Below, one piece after another: positions 34,159-43,505 of a stretch of 64,000 nt of DNA. The translations under genes were made by a program, and so were the position numbers. The notes beneath the pieces were generated by a model. That model saw only the letters and a list, made by a program, of their open reading frames with translations, was not told the DNA's origin and searched no databases. Every line of letters starts with the position of its first letter. Positions within the stretch are counted from its first letter, which is position 1. This DNA comes from Hyphomicrobium sp. Its GTDB lineage: Bacteria; Pseudomonadota; Alphaproteobacteria; Rhizobiales; Hyphomicrobiaceae. The DNA lies in contig RXJH01000004.1 of assembly GCA_003987725.1 (NCBI GenBank), positions 241,372 to 305,371 on the forward strand, written 5' to 3'.

Positions 34159-34314
34159 TTGGTTTTGAACATTGATGAGGCGCGAAAAAGATATCATTCG
34201 CTACTTATGTAACTTCGGGCGGGGTGCATTGTCATCGCTATTACGGGCTGGCTAGGGCGCAACTGTTTTACAGGACGCGTGGTTTAGCCAGAGGCGAGAT
34301 ACTTAGACCCAGGA

Positions 34315-36108
34315 ATGGCAGTCAAGAGGGTTGTGGCATTCGTGTATCCTACTGCATCGCTAAGCATTTCAGAATTATTGTCCGGTCCTTACCTGCTGAA
34401 TATTCCACTTTTCCAACGGCCCTATTCTTGGGGGCGCGAGCAGGCGGAGCAGCTTCTCGACGATCTTCTTGAAGCCGCCGGCATTTCATCGGACGACGCG
34501 GCGGAGCCCGCTTACTTCCTCGGCGCCGTCGTGCTGATGGATGCGCCTGGAGCCGAGACGGTGAAGCTGTCGCCGAAGATGACGGCGCGTGAATTCGGCG
34601 TGATCGACGGACAGCAGCGCCTCGTCACACTGATGATACTGCTGGCGGTGTTGCGCGACCTCGAAACCGATCCGAAAAAGGTTGTCTCAAAGCGCGTTCA
34701 GAGCATGCTCATCGCGCAGCTGGGCACGCGCTTTTTCCGGACGGAACGCTTCCGGTTGCATCTTTCGACGCGCGAGCGCGCGGTTTTCGAAGACAACGTT
34801 CTGCTACCGGGAAGCTCGGTGCTGCCAGCCAATGTCGCGTCGCCGACGCTGCCGGAAGCGACGCTTCTCGAGGTCCGCGATCGCTTCAAGACCGTACTCG
34901 AGGAACTCACGAACTCCGCTCGCGCGAAGCTCGCCGACTTCATCGCGGACCGCTGCTTCGTCGTCGTCATCGTCGGCAACGATATCGATCGCTCGCATCA
35001 GATGTTCGTCGTGCTGAACGAGCGCGGCCGGAAGCTGCAGCGTAACGATATCCTGAAGTCGGACATCCTCGCGCGCATGTCCTCGGGCGATGCCAAATGG
35101 GCCGTAAGGATGTGGGATGAAATGAGCGCGGAGCTCGGCGAGGGGTTCGAGCCCTTCTTCGCGCATCTCAGGACGATCTACGGCCATGGTCGCTTGCAGA
35201 TCGTCTCGGGTGTGCGCCAGGTCATTCGCGATGCCGGCGGTTCGGAAGCGTTTTTCAAGGAGGTCTTCCTCCCGCTCGCGAAGTCGTATGCGCTCATTCG
35301 CTGCGGCGGCAAAAGCGTGTTGCCGCTGGAGATGCAGCGGTTGCTCACGTATCTCAATCGTTTGCCAGAGGCTGATTGGGCGCCGGCGGCGATTTTTGCG
35401 CTGAAGGACTGGAAGCGCGATCCTGCCCGCGCGCACTTCCTGCTCAGCGAGATCGAACGGCTGGCGATGCTGACGCGGTTTTTGTGCGCTGGATCGGGTA
35501 AGCGCGTGCGCCGCTTTGCCGACCTGATCAAGGTCATTCGCACGGGCGAGCCGATCGATAGAACGCACCCGGTTCTGCAATTGACGAGAGACGAGATGCG
35601 CGGCATCGCATTTCATCTCAAGGATTTTCACAAACGAAATCCGAAGGTGTGCAAGCTGCTTCTGCTTCGCCTCGGCGATGAACTGTCGGGTACGATGGAT
35701 GCCGTCGATCCGGATCTTTATACGATCGAGCATGTGCTGCCGCAGCGGCCCGCGGCTTCGAGCCCGTGGCGGCAGTTGTTCCCGAGCACGGAGGAGCGGG
35801 GGCAGTTCGTCGAGAGCCTCGGCAATCTCGTGCTCATCACGCAGCAGGAGAATGACCGGGCGCGCAACGCGTCATGGGACGACAAGAAGCAGATCTATTC
35901 GAAGGGTTCGAGCCAGGCGCCGATGCTCGCGATTACGCGTGACGTCATCGACGAGCGGGAATGGCGGCAAGGCCAGATCGAAGCGCGCGAGGAGCGCCTC
36001 GTCGGGTTGATCGACCGGATTTGGCGCACCGATATTCTGGGCCAGAAGTCCGGTAGCCGGACCGTGAAGGCGCCTGAGGAATCCGAGGCTGCGAGCCCCG
36101 TCGTCTGA
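34315..36108 (+). CDS. GmrSD-like protein (DUF262 plus DUF1524 HNH nuclease)
   Basis: A 597-residue single-chain protein. The N-terminal DUF262 domain shows NIPLFQRPYSWGREQAEQLLDDL and FGVIDGQQRLVTLMILLAVLRD (DGQQR motif, ParB/sulfiredoxin-like nucleotidase fold). The C-terminal DUF1524 domain has YTIEHVLPQ (HNH-type His) and SLGNLVLITQQEN further on. GmrSD enzymes are type IV restriction systems that use NTP and cut modified (glucosylated hydroxymethylated) DNA. Here it stands alone between housekeeping genes, without methyltransferase or other defence genes. The ATG at 34315 is used. Confidence 0.87.
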   Translation: MAVKRVVAFVYPTASLSISELLSGPYLLNIPLFQRPYSWGREQAEQLLDDLLEAAGISSDDAAEPAYFLGAVVLMDAPGAETVKLSPKMTAREFGVIDGQQRLVTLMILLAVLRDLETDPKKVVSKRVQSMLIAQLGTRFFRTERFRLHLSTRERAVFEDNVLLPGSSVLPANVASPTLPEATLLEVRDRFKTVLEELTNSARAKLADFIADRCFVVVIVGNDIDRSHQMFVVLNERGRKLQRNDILKSDILARMSSGDAKWAVRMWDEMSAELGEGFEPFFAHLRTIYGHGRLQIVSGVRQVIRDAGGSEAFFKEVFLPLAKSYALIRCGGKSVLPLEMQRLLTYLNRLPEADWAPAAIFALKDWKRDPARAHFLLSEIERLAMLTRFLCAGSGKRVRRFADLIKVIRTGEPIDRTHPVLQLTRDEMRGIAFHLKDFHKRNPKVCKLLLLRLGDELSGTMDAVDPDLYTIEHVLPQRPAASSPWRQLFPSTEERGQFVESLGNLVLITQQENDRARNASWDDKKQIYSKGSSQAPMLAITRDVIDEREWRQGQIEAREERLVGLIDRIWRTDILGQKSGSRTVKAPEESEAASPVV

Positions 36109-36148
36109 TCCGCGCAGCGGTTTCGACCGCAATCGCGCGCTAGGCGAC

Positions 36149-37801
36149 CTAGGCGTTAGCGAGGGCGCCCGCGAGGGCCTTGCCGATCAAGGCGCGCGTT
36201 TCGGGAATTCCATAAAGCGCGATGAACGTGCCGAGGCGGGGCCCGCGCTCTTGCCCGAGGAGGATTTCGTAGATCGCCTGGAACCAATCGAGCTTGACGC
36301 CAGGCCCGCCCGTCGGGCTGACTTTCGTCGGGTCCTGGTAGCGCGGAATGGCGCGGCCGACGTCGAGCACTGCGTTCTGGATGGTGTCGCCGTCGCTCTC
36401 GGGCGGGAGTGCTGCGAGGGCCTTGTCGAGGCTTTCGAGTGCTGCGATCTCGACTTCGTCGGGCGTCCGGAACTTCTTCGACGGCTTCACGAAATCTTCG
36501 TAGTAGCGGATCGCGTAGCCGGCGAGCTGATCGATGATCGGATTGTCTTCCGGCGTCGCTCCGTGGGTGTAGCGGTTGAGGAAGCCCCACAGCACATCCT
36601 TCGTGTGCGCGTGGGACACCGAAACGAGATTGAGCAACAATCCGAACGTGACCGGAATTTGCGGCTTCGGCGGCGAGCCCGAGTGGATATGCCAGACCGG
36701 ATTATCGAGTTGCTGCTTGGCTTCCTGCTTCGGGTAGCCTGACAGGAACTGCAGGTATTCATCGACGGCGCGGGGAATGACGTCGAAGTAGAGCCGCTTC
36801 GCGCTTCTCGGCTTCTGGTACATGAAGAGCGAGAGGCTTTCGGGCGAGGCGTACGTCAGCCATTCGTCGATCGTCAGGCCGTTGCCGCGAGACTTCGAAA
36901 TCTTCTCGCCCTTATCGTCGAGGAACAGCTCGTAGACGTAGTGTTCCGGCGCGACGCCGCCCAGGATCTCGCAGATCTTGTCGTAGATCGGCGCGTTCGT
37001 CTGATGGTCCTTGCCGAACATCTCGAAGTCGACGCCGAGGGCAACCCAACGCATGCCGAAATCCGGCTTCCACTGCAGCTTGACCTGGCCGCCTGTCACC
37101 GGAAGCGTGATGTCCTCGCCGTCTTCATCGGCGAACGTGATCGTGCCGGACTTCGGGTCCACCTTCTTCATGGGCACGTAGAGGACGCGGCCGGACTTCG
37201 GAGAGATCGGGAGGAACGGACTGTACGTCGCCTGACGCTCTGCGCCGAGCGTCGGCAGCATGACCTTCATGATGTCGTCGTAGCGTTCGACGGCGCGCAG
37301 CAAGACCTCATCGAAGCGGCCGGCCTTGTAGTATTCGGTGGCGCTGGCGAATTCGTATTCGAAGCCGAAGGTATCGAGGAAGCGCCGCAACATCGCATTG
37401 TTGTGGTCGCCGAAGCTCGCGTAATTGCCGCCGAACGGATTGGGCACCGACGTCAGCGGCATCTGCAGGTAGGGCTCGAGGGCCTTGCGATCCGGAACGT
37501 TCTCCGGAATTTTGCGCATGCCGTCCATGTCGTCGGAAAAGCAAAGGAGGCGCGTCTTGCGCTTGCCTTCGGTCAGAACCTCGAAGGCGTGGCGCACCAT
37601 CGTCGTGCGTGCGACCTCGCCGAACGTGCCGATGTGCGGAAGACCCGACGGGCCATAGCCGGTTTCGAAAAGGACCGTCTTGGTCGCGCCATCAGGCAGA
37701 CGCTCCAGCCGCTTTATGAGCCGGCGTGCTTCTTCGAACGGCCAGGCCTTGGAGTCGGTGCTGGCGGCGGCCTGCGCGGGCGTGAAGACGAGTGCGGTCA
37801 T
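36149..37801 (-). CDS. lysS: Lysyl-tRNA synthetase, class I
   Basis: A 550-residue class I enzyme charging tRNA-Lys. The Rossmann catalytic signatures are [19 protein letters not shown] (HIGH-like) and [13 protein letters not shown] (KMSKS-like). Other class I LysRS features are [20 protein letters not shown] and a C-terminal helical domain with [16 protein letters not shown]. Most bacteria use the unrelated class II enzyme; Alphaproteobacteria commonly have class I. No class II gene occurs in this window. The start ATG at 37801 begins [12 protein letters not shown]. Confidence 0.95.
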   Translation of the reverse strand: MTALVFTPAQAAASTDSKAWPFEEARRLIKRLERLPDGATKTVLFETGYGPSGLPHIGTFGEVARTTMVRHAFEVLTEGKRKTRLLCFSDDMDGMRKIPENVPDRKALEPYLQMPLTSVPNPFGGNYASFGDHNNAMLRRFLDTFGFEYEFASATEYYKAGRFDEVLLRAVERYDDIMKVMLPTLGAERQATYSPFLPISPKSGRVLYVPMKKVDPKSGTITFADEDGEDITLPVTGGQVKLQWKPDFGMRWVALGVDFEMFGKDHQTNAPIYDKICEILGGVAPEHYVYELFLDDKGEKISKSRGNGLTIDEWLTYASPESLSLFMYQKPRSAKRLYFDVIPRAVDEYLQFLSGYPKQEAKQQLDNPVWHIHSGSPPKPQIPVTFGLLLNLVSVSHAHTKDVLWGFLNRYTHGATPEDNPIIDQLAGYAIRYYEDFVKPSKKFRTPDEVEIAALESLDKALAALPPESDGDTIQNAVLDVGRAIPRYQDPTKVSPTGGPGVKLDWFQAIYEILLGQERGPRLGTFIALYGIPETRALIGKALAGALANA

Positions 37802-37888
37802 CGGGTGCTGCTGTGGTCGGTGAGGTTGGTATTACAAAGGCTTGACTTGAGGCGAAGGCGCGCACCGTAGGTGGCTCGAAGGTCAGCG

Positions 37889-38599
37889 TCAACGCGGGCC
37901 CGAATGCTTCGCGATAAATGCCGCAACGGCGTCGGCGGCTGCTGCAAGATTACCCTTGCGCGTGAAGCCGGAATTTCCGCGCGGACCGAAATCATGATCG
38001 CCGTCGCTCATCCAGGCGAAGGCGATTTGCTTGGAAAGGCGGATTTTTTCGATTTCGCCACGGCTCCCGAACGGATCGCGCTCGCCCTGGACGATCAGGG
38101 CGGGACAGCGAAGCTTCGTCAGGTGTTCGGTGCGCAGTTTGTCGGGAGTTCCGGGCGCATGGAACGGATAGCCGAGGCAGACAAGTCCGGCGATCATGTT
38201 TTGCTCGTAGAGTTCATCGGCAAGCATGCTCGCGACGCGTCCGCCCATCGACTTGCCGCCGATAAAGAGCTTTTGGCGGGGATTTTCGCGGGCGACGGCA
38301 GTCACCACGTCCCGGAATTCGGGAATCAGCTTCTCGGCTTTCGGCGGCGGCCGCTTCGCCCCGCCGTCGCGCCGGCTCGCCATGTAGGCGAATTCGAAGA
38401 GGATCAGCGCAATGTCCCGTTCACTGAGGAGTGCGGCAATGGCTTCCATATACGAAGAAGTAATCCCCGCCCCCGCTCCATGCGCTAAAATCAGCCGAGC
38501 TTTGGCACCGGATATGCCGTTGTCGATGCGAAAGACAGGTTTGGCTCCCGTCGCCGTCTCCGTTGAAGCGGATCGGCTAACCTTCTGGACGCGTTTCAT
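37889..38599 (-). CDS. Alpha/beta hydrolase of the KANL3/Tex30 type
   Basis: About 236 residues. Hydrolase motifs are ARLILAHGAGAGITSSYM (oxyanion region), LFIGGKSMGGRVASMLADE (nucleophile elbow G-x-S-x-G), LIVQGERDPFG (acidic residue) and MSDGDHDFGPR (His). The compact size and GGKSMGGR match the small dienelactone-hydrolase-like family related to KANL3/Tex30; substrates are unknown. ATG 38599 is used but has a poor ribosome binding site, and the frame is open to 38761. Confidence 0.8.
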   Translation of the reverse strand: MKRVQKVSRSASTETATGAKPVFRIDNGISGAKARLILAHGAGAGITSSYMEAIAALLSERDIALILFEFAYMASRRDGGAKRPPPKAEKLIPEFRDVVTAVARENPRQKLFIGGKSMGGRVASMLADELYEQNMIAGLVCLGYPFHAPGTPDKLRTEHLTKLRCPALIVQGERDPFGSRGEIEKIRLSKQIAFAWMSDGDHDFGPRGNSGFTRKGNLAAAADAVAAFIAKHSGPR

Positions 38600-38764
38600 A
38601 AATGGGTTCGCGATGGTGTTAACGAGTTGGATTGGCCGGTCGGCCGTTATGGCCTTTGACCGGTAATGTGGCGCTAGGCAACACTGCAACTGTAATCGAT
38701 GCCGGGTCAGAATTTCGCCTGAGAATGGTCTAAGATGACGCGAGTCAAAAAACGGGGACAAAGC

Positions 38765-40297
38765 ATGAGGGCCGCAAGGTTACTGGTGCTCGCGGTCTTC
38801 TGTGCGATGGCCATGGTTGGCGCTTCGTTGCTCCAATCGCCGGGCGTGCCGCTGTCAGTGCCGGAATTCATCGAACCGCTTCGCGCCGACCCGCAACCGG
38901 TCGACGTTTCGAGCGGCGTTCCCGTGTCGCCAGATCCCGCACATCCCGACGCCGGCAAGCACCACACGCTGCCGGATTTCGTGCCCAGGAACGGGCTGTT
39001 GACGAATTCGAGTTCGGATGAGAGCGGGCCACAAGGCGAGGAGCCGGGAAGTGCGCCGCAAGCTCAAAGCCCGACACCTGCGGACACCGCCACGACAACG
39101 GGATCGGTGACGACGGGCCATCAGGCCGGTGCGAAGCCTGCAGCGGACTCTTCAACCGCACGCCCGGTTGCCATCAAGGTCGAGCCTATTCCGGGAACCC
39201 AACCCGCAGACGCGTCGAAAAAGCCGGTCTGGCCAAAGTTCATCGGGGCCAAAACGCTTTTTGGCGCGGCAAAGGCTCCGGCGCCGCTCGAAGCGCGGGC
39301 GATTGGATCGTATTCGCGGGGTTGTCTCTCGGGCGCCGTGCCGCTGCCGATCGATGGTCCGGCCTGGCAGGAGATGCGATTGTCGCGCAATCGCAATTGG
39401 GGGCATCCGAAGCTGATTGAACTCGTGCAGCAGTTTGCCAAGGATGCGCAGAAGCTCGATGGCTGGCCCGGCCTGCTCGTCGGGGACATCGCGCAGCCGC
39501 GCGGCGGTCCGATGATAACAGGACACGCGAGCCACCAGATCGGGCTCGATGCCGATATCTGGCTGACGCCGATGCCAGATCGCCGCCTCACCACGAAGGA
39601 ACGCGAAGAGCTGCAGGCAACTTCGATGCTCGACAAGACCGGGCTTGCCGTCGATCCGGCGGTGTTTTCGGAAAAGCAGGTTGCGCTCATCAAGCGGGCA
39701 GCGTCGTATCCGGAAGTCGAGCGGATTTTCGTGCATCCGGCCATCAAGAAGGCGCTGTGCAAGGCCGCGGATGCGACCGACCGCAAATGGCTTGGAAAAG
39801 TGAGGCCCTGGTTCGGGCACTATTATCACTTCCACATGCGCATCAAATGTCCGGAGGGTTTCGCCGGGTGCGCTCCGCAGCCGCCGCCGACGGGCGATGA
39901 CGGGTGCGGGAAGGAAGTCGATCAGTGGCTCGCGAAAGTTATTCCGTCCAAGGTGCCGCTCGAGCCGGTGCCGGCGCCCGCCGACGGTACGAAGCCGCCG
40001 AAGCCGCCGATGATGCTCGCGGAGTTGCCGAAGGAATGCCAAGCGGTTCTTGCGTCCGGTCCCGATCCGGTGCCGGTGCCGCGTGAAGCGCTGCTGACAC
40101 CAATACAAGTCAAGAAGACGCTGGCGAAGGCTGCGGCCGTTCATTCGGCGCTCGCCAGCGCTGCGGCTGTCCCCGGCGCGGGTGTCAGTGCGAGCACGGC
40201 GAGGACGCTGCCCGCGCATTTGGCCAATAGCCCAGCTCTTCGTCCGCACTTGCAGAAAGCCGCAACGCCGGATCCGAAGCCTGCCGATCCCAAATAA
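38765..40297 (+). CDS. mepA: Penicillin-insensitive murein endopeptidase
   Basis: About 510 residues. Signal peptide (LLVLAVFCAMAMVGASLLQS), a long low-complexity P/A/S/T region, then the peptidase M74 domain at about residues 180-390: IGSYSRGCLSGAVPLPIDGP, GDIAQPRGGPMITGHASHQIGLDADIWL (zinc ligands H and D) and FGHYYHFHMRIKCP (HxH). MepA cleaves D-alanyl-meso-DAP crosslinks in murein. A second Pro/Ala-rich extension of about 100 residues follows, making the protein nearly twice the usual length. ATG 38735 in the same frame would add ten charged residues. A hairpin follows the stop. Confidence 0.88.
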   Translation: MRAARLLVLAVFCAMAMVGASLLQSPGVPLSVPEFIEPLRADPQPVDVSSGVPVSPDPAHPDAGKHHTLPDFVPRNGLLTNSSSDESGPQGEEPGSAPQAQSPTPADTATTTGSVTTGHQAGAKPAADSSTARPVAIKVEPIPGTQPADASKKPVWPKFIGAKTLFGAAKAPAPLEARAIGSYSRGCLSGAVPLPIDGPAWQEMRLSRNRNWGHPKLIELVQQFAKDAQKLDGWPGLLVGDIAQPRGGPMITGHASHQIGLDADIWLTPMPDRRLTTKEREELQATSMLDKTGLAVDPAVFSEKQVALIKRAASYPEVERIFVHPAIKKALCKAADATDRKWLGKVRPWFGHYYHFHMRIKCPEGFAGCAPQPPPTGDDGCGKEVDQWLAKVIPSKVPLEPVPAPADGTKPPKPPMMLAELPKECQAVLASGPDPVPVPREALLTPIQVKKTLAKAAAVHSALASAAAVPGAGVSASTARTLPAHLANSPALRPHLQKAATPDPKPADPK

Positions 40298-40298
40298 A

Positions 40299-40321
40299 AA
40301 GGCCGCCTGACTGGCGGCCTT
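40299..40321. terminator. Bidirectional terminator between mepA and msrA
   Basis: AAGGCCGCC (40299-40307) pairs with GGCGGCCTT (40313-40321) over a five-base loop. Read on the minus strand the hairpin is followed by TTTTTATTT, a clear intrinsic terminator 24 bases past msrA. For mepA, whose stop is two bases before the stem, the T run is only two long. Confidence 0.82.
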
Positions 40322-40344
40322 CCATCATCTATTGTGCGACGGCC

Positions 40345-41013
40345 TTAGCCCTTGGCCGTATCGGAGGCTGAAGCGGGCTTCGGGCACGTGACGCCCGTGC
40401 CAGCCAAGCCGCAGTAGCCGTGCGGTACCTTCGCCAAGTACTGCTGATGATACCCCTCGGCCAGATAGATCGGACCGGCGGGCTTTACCTCTGTCGTAAT
40501 CTGTCCATAGCCCTGGCGGCCGATGGCTTCTTCGTAGGCCTTTCGCGATGCCTCGGCGGCAGCGAGCTGCTCGGGCGTCGTCGTATAGATCGCGGAGCGG
40601 TACTGCGTGCCGATGTCGTTGCCCTGGCGAAATCCCTGGGTCGGATCGTGGGCTTCCCAAAAGGTCTTCAGAAGCTTGTCGTAGGAGATCGTCTTCGGGT
40701 CGAAAACGACGACGACGATTTCGGTGTGTCCGGTGCGGCCGGTGCAGACCTCCTCGTATGTCGGGTTCGGTGTGTAGCCGCCTGCGTAGCCGACGGCCGT
40801 GATCCAGATGCCGTCACCCAGCTGCCAGAACAGCCTCTCGGCGCCCCAGAAGCAGCCGAGTCCGAAAATCGCGACCTCGAGACCGGCGGGGTAGGGCGGC
40901 TGCAAGGGCCGCGAAAAGATGTAGTGTTCGGCATCGGCGCCGAGAATTGGGTTCGGGCGGCCTTTCGGCGCCTGTTCCGCGGCCGGCATGGCGACCTGCT
41001 TCCTGGCAAACAT
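40345..41013 (-). CDS. msrA: Peptide-methionine (S)-S-oxide reductase
   Basis: A 222-residue repair enzyme that reduces methionine-S-sulfoxide in proteins. The catalytic motif is [16 protein letters not shown] (GCFWG, Cys about residue 53), followed by [25 protein letters not shown] and [26 protein letters not shown], all canonical. C-terminal cysteines in [14 protein letters not shown] are the likely resolving residues. AAGGAG precedes the ATG at ideal spacing. Confidence 0.96.
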   Translation of the reverse strand: MFARKQVAMPAAEQAPKGRPNPILGADAEHYIFSRPLQPPYPAGLEVAIFGLGCFWGAERLFWQLGDGIWITAVGYAGGYTPNPTYEEVCTGRTGHTEIVVVVFDPKTISYDKLLKTFWEAHDPTQGFRQGNDIGTQYRSAIYTTTPEQLAAAEASRKAYEEAIGRQGYGQITTEVKPAGPIYLAEGYHQQYLAKVPHGYCGLAGTGVTCPKPASASDTAKG

Positions 41014-41119
41014 GGATTGGCTCCTTCTTATTATTGGGATGATGCCCAGTATACGATGGCCTATCCCATTTCGTTTCAGTCCTGGCGGGCTGCCTTTGCG
41101 CCGGAAGGTGGCGCTGATT

Positions 41120-41617
41120 TCAGTAGTCGTTTGCGAAAATACGGATCCGGCGGCGCGGCCGTCCGAGGTAGCCGCAGGCGATCGTGAGCAGCAGAAAGAT
41201 CAGCGTTCCCGGCAGCGACAATACCGACGTCAGGACCGGGTCCCAGAGGACCGGCTCCATCGAGTTCGTGACCGACCGCTGGAGGGCTGCCAGGAAGGCC
41301 GGAGCCCAGCTTTGCAGGTGCTGCATCAAAGAAATGGCGCCCGGGGACGTGCCATCGACGGGGATCCGTGAAATATCGGCTGCGAAGGCGATGAGGGTGC
41401 ATAGGGCGAAGAGCGCGGCGAGAAACCGCAGCATCAATCGCGGACGGGTTTCGGGGTTCACGATGCTCATGAAGACCGCGATGAGAAAGGCGGCCAGGGC
41501 CAAGTGCAGCAACCAGCCGTTATTCCGTTCACCGGCCGCATACCATAGGCAACCGTAGGCCGTTGCGCTCAATACGGCCAGTCCGGCGAAGATTTTCAGT
41601 AGCACCGACGAGGTCAT
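41120..41617 (-). CDS. Integral membrane hypothetical protein
   Basis: A 165-residue protein with about four hydrophobic spans ([82 protein letters not shown]) and a basic C-terminal tail ([13 protein letters not shown]). No family recognised. It lies upstream of msrA on the same strand, with a gap of about 100 bases. Confidence 0.7.
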   Translation of the reverse strand: MTSSVLLKIFAGLAVLSATAYGCLWYAAGERNNGWLLHLALAAFLIAVFMSIVNPETRPRLMLRFLAALFALCTLIAFAADISRIPVDGTSPGAISLMQHLQSWAPAFLAALQRSVTNSMEPVLWDPVLTSVLSLPGTLIFLLLTIACGYLGRPRRRIRIFANDY

Positions 41618-41772
41618 ATTCGCACTTGCTCGTTTTACCGGGCTCGATGGCCGGGTGCTTTGCGTCGCACCTTTTTGTTACCGGTGCGGACAACGGTCAA
41701 GTGCCGAGACTTGCGGAGCGGCGTTGCGCTTCCGGCGTGGATGGGTTAAGTGCGCTGCTTCGCGATTGCGAT

Positions 41773-41862
41773 GGAGGGGTGGCCGAGTGGTTGAAGGCGC
41801 TCGCCTGGAACGCGTGTAGGCTCGCAAGGGTCTCGTGGGTTCGAATCCCACCCCCTCCGCCA
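41773..41862 (+). tRNA. tRNA-Ser (anticodon GGA)
   Basis: A 90-base class II tRNA: acceptor GGAGGGG / CCCCTCC with encoded GCCA, D arm GGCCGAGTGGTTGAAGGC, anticodon loop CTGGAAC, long variable arm (TAGGCTCGCAAGGGTCTCG) and T arm GGGTTCGAATCCC. The anticodon stem CTCGC / GCGTG contains one T-T mismatch at its second pair. It lies just upstream of a region of accessory genes and remnants. Confidence 0.93.
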
Positions 41863-41950
41863 TTAGCCGCCGATTGCCCTTCATAGTACGTCTTTCTGCC
41901 TCACTGCCCGGACTGAGGCGCGAGGTTTTATCCGTTCGGCATTGCTTTCG

Positions 41951-41990
41951 TAGGGCGACTGTCCTAATCCCTGTTAGGTCAGATGTCCTA
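41951..41990. promoter_or_regulatory. Operator array upstream of the TetR gene
   Basis: Four tetramers alternate at exact 12-base intervals: TAGG (41951), CCTA (41963), TAGG (41975), CCTA (41987). The two outer units read TAGG-N6-GTCCTA and are direct repeats 24 bases apart. The inner CCTA-N8-TAGG also forms a dyad. The array ends about 50 bases before the tetR-type start codon. Autoregulation by the TetR protein is the natural inference. Confidence 0.6.
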
Positions 41991-42041
41991 TAGCGTGATC
42001 CATGGCTTTCTGCCCCCGCGCTGTGACCGTGGAGGCCCAAT

Positions 42042-42629
42042 ATGGGAGCGAGCGAAACGCGCCGGCAGATCGTGGATGTTGCCGACCAGCTGTTCTACGA
42101 GCACGGCTTCGAGGCGACATCATTTGCCGACATCGCACAGGATGTCGGGCTGTCACGCGGCAATTTCTATTATCACTTCAAGACCAAGGACGAGATTCTC
42201 GGTGCGGTGATCGCGCAGCGCATGTCGAACACGCGCGCTATGCTCGAGGTGTGGAAACAGGAGGCCGCTTCGCCCGCGGAACGCATCCTGAGCTTCATCC
42301 ACATCCTCATCGCCAACCGGACCAAGATCATGGCGTATGGCTGTCCGGTCAGTACGCTGTGCAATGAGCTGGCCAAGCTCGATCATGCCGCCAAGGATGA
42401 TGCCGCCGGTCTGTTTTCCCTGTTCCGCGACTGGCTTGCCCAGCAGTTTGCGGCGCTCGGGCGCGAAGCTGACGCCGAGGCGCTGGCGCTCCACATCCTG
42501 ATGCGCAGCCAGGGCGTCGCGGCGCTCGCGACGGCCTTCTGCGACGAGAATTTCATTCGCCGCGAGGTGTCGGACATGGAGGCGTGGCTTCACGCTCAAT
42601 GCTCGTCTTCGTCTTTACCCCATTCCTAA
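42042..42629 (+). CDS. TetR/AcrR family transcriptional regulator
   Basis: A 195-residue repressor. The N-terminal HTH is canonical: ETRRQIVDVADQLFYEHGFEATSFADIAQDVGLSRGNFYYHFKTKDEIL. The C-terminal ligand domain (MAYGCPVSTLCNELAKLDH, LFSLFRDWLAQQF) resembles the TetR subgroup with a GCP/GC motif near residue 100. It is followed 22 bases later by a YciI-like gene, probably co-transcribed, and preceded by the repeat array at 41951-41990. Confidence 0.93.
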   Translation: MGASETRRQIVDVADQLFYEHGFEATSFADIAQDVGLSRGNFYYHFKTKDEILGAVIAQRMSNTRAMLEVWKQEAASPAERILSFIHILIANRTKIMAYGCPVSTLCNELAKLDHAAKDDAAGLFSLFRDWLAQQFAALGREADAEALALHILMRSQGVAALATAFCDENFIRREVSDMEAWLHAQCSSSSLPHS

Positions 42630-42651
42630 CAATCCGCCTGATGGAGCAAGC

Positions 42652-42936
42652 ATGTTCGTCATCACCCTTCGCTTTGCCGACAAGACCAACGCCCCGCAGT
42701 TCATGGACGGGCACAATGCCTGGATCAAACGGGGGTTCGACGACGGCGTATTCCTGCTGGTCGGAAGCCTTCAGCCGAATGCGGGCGGCGTGATCCTCGC
42801 GCATAACGCCTCGCCGGAGGAGATCGAAGCGCGCGTGCAGGACGACCCCTTCGTTGCCAAGGGCGTGGTCAGCGCTGAAGTCCTCGCCATTGTACCGGGC
42901 CGCACTGATGTACGGCTCGCCTTCCTGAAAGCCTGA
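42652..42936 (+). CDS. YciI family protein
   Basis: A 94-residue ferredoxin-like-fold protein with the YciI pattern: MFVITLRFADKTNAPQFMDGHNAWIKRGFDDGVFLLVGSL, GGVILAHNASPEEIEARVQDDPFVAKGVV and a C-terminal strand. The conserved His (DGHNAW) and Asp (QDDPF) that mark the putative active site are present. Function is unknown. It is in probable operon with the TetR gene, so it may be its regulated target. Confidence 0.88.
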   Translation: MFVITLRFADKTNAPQFMDGHNAWIKRGFDDGVFLLVGSLQPNAGGVILAHNASPEEIEARVQDDPFVAKGVVSAEVLAIVPGRTDVRLAFLKA

Positions 42937-42939
42937 ACT

Positions 42940-43190
42940 ATGAGCGTCACAATACCCGGCCCGGACGGCCACCATCGCGTCGCTGGTGTGCAGCGGCACC
43001 TGAATCTCTCGCCTATCACGATACCGAATGGTGCTTTCCGGTCGATGACGATCGCCGTCTGTTCGAGAAGCTGTGCCTAGAAGGATTCCAGTCGGGCCTG
43101 AGCTGGCGCACGATCCTAGCAAAACGCGAAAACTTTCGCGCCGCGTTCCAGGGATTCGATTTCGACGGCATCGCCGGCTTCAACGACGCA
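42940..43190 (+). pseudogene. tag: Remnant of DNA-3-methyladenine glycosylase I (tag)
   Basis: From about 42984 a frame encodes WCAAAPESLAYHDTEWCFP, then DDDRRLFEKLCLEGFQSGLSW and RTILAKRENFRAAFQGFD, a very good match to Tag, the base-excision enzyme that removes 3-methyladenine. The natural ATG (42940, four bases after the YciI stop; MSVTIPGPDGHHR) is in a different frame, consistent with a one-base deletion near 42980. Similarity stops at about 43187 (IAGFNDA), so roughly the C-terminal two thirds of the enzyme is missing. The gene is broken at both ends. Confidence 0.82.
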
Positions 43191-43194
43191 AAAG

Positions 43195-43304
43195 AGAAAG
43201 AATGTCCGCCGTTCGCTCGCCGATTTCGTAAGCGTCAGGAAGGCTTCAGTGACAAGTCGGCTAATCGCCGGGATGTCACCCGCAGTTTCGTTACGGATCA
43301 GCAT
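43195..43304 (-). pseudogene. Remnant of a GNAT N-acetyltransferase
   Basis: On the minus strand an ATG at 43304 starts MLIRNETAGDIPAISRLVTE followed by AFLTLTKSASERR, the usual first strand and helix of GCN5-type acetyltransferases. Protein-like sequence ends at about 43195, exactly where the tag remnant on the other strand begins. The catalytic domain is absent. The two truncated genes appear joined tail to tail by a deletion. Confidence 0.65.
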
Positions 43305-43418
43305 GTCATGCCCCTGATTGTCGAGTTGCGCGCGGACGGTAGTGCGGCCGCGTTTCAATATCCGATATGGGCTCCCGAACCCATCCGTTGACACAGTTGC
43401 AACACAAGGAGAGACGCC

Positions 43419-43505
43419 GTGATCGGAGCTGAGACCGCCGCCGAGCGGGAGGTGGTGATCACCCGAGTGATCGACGCACCGGCTCGTCGCCGCTCCGTCG
43501 ACTGA
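43419..43505 (+). pseudogene. N-terminal fragment of an SRPBCC/AHSA1-like protein
   Basis: GTG 43419, preceded by AAGGAGA, begins a 28-residue frame (MIGAETAAEREVVITRVIDA, then PARRRSVD). EREVVITRVIDAP is the characteristic first strand of SRPBCC proteins of the AHSA1 type, normally followed by a RELVFEAWTDP-like helix; here the match stops after DAP and the frame closes. The intact start and ribosome binding site show it was once a gene. Confidence 0.6.
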
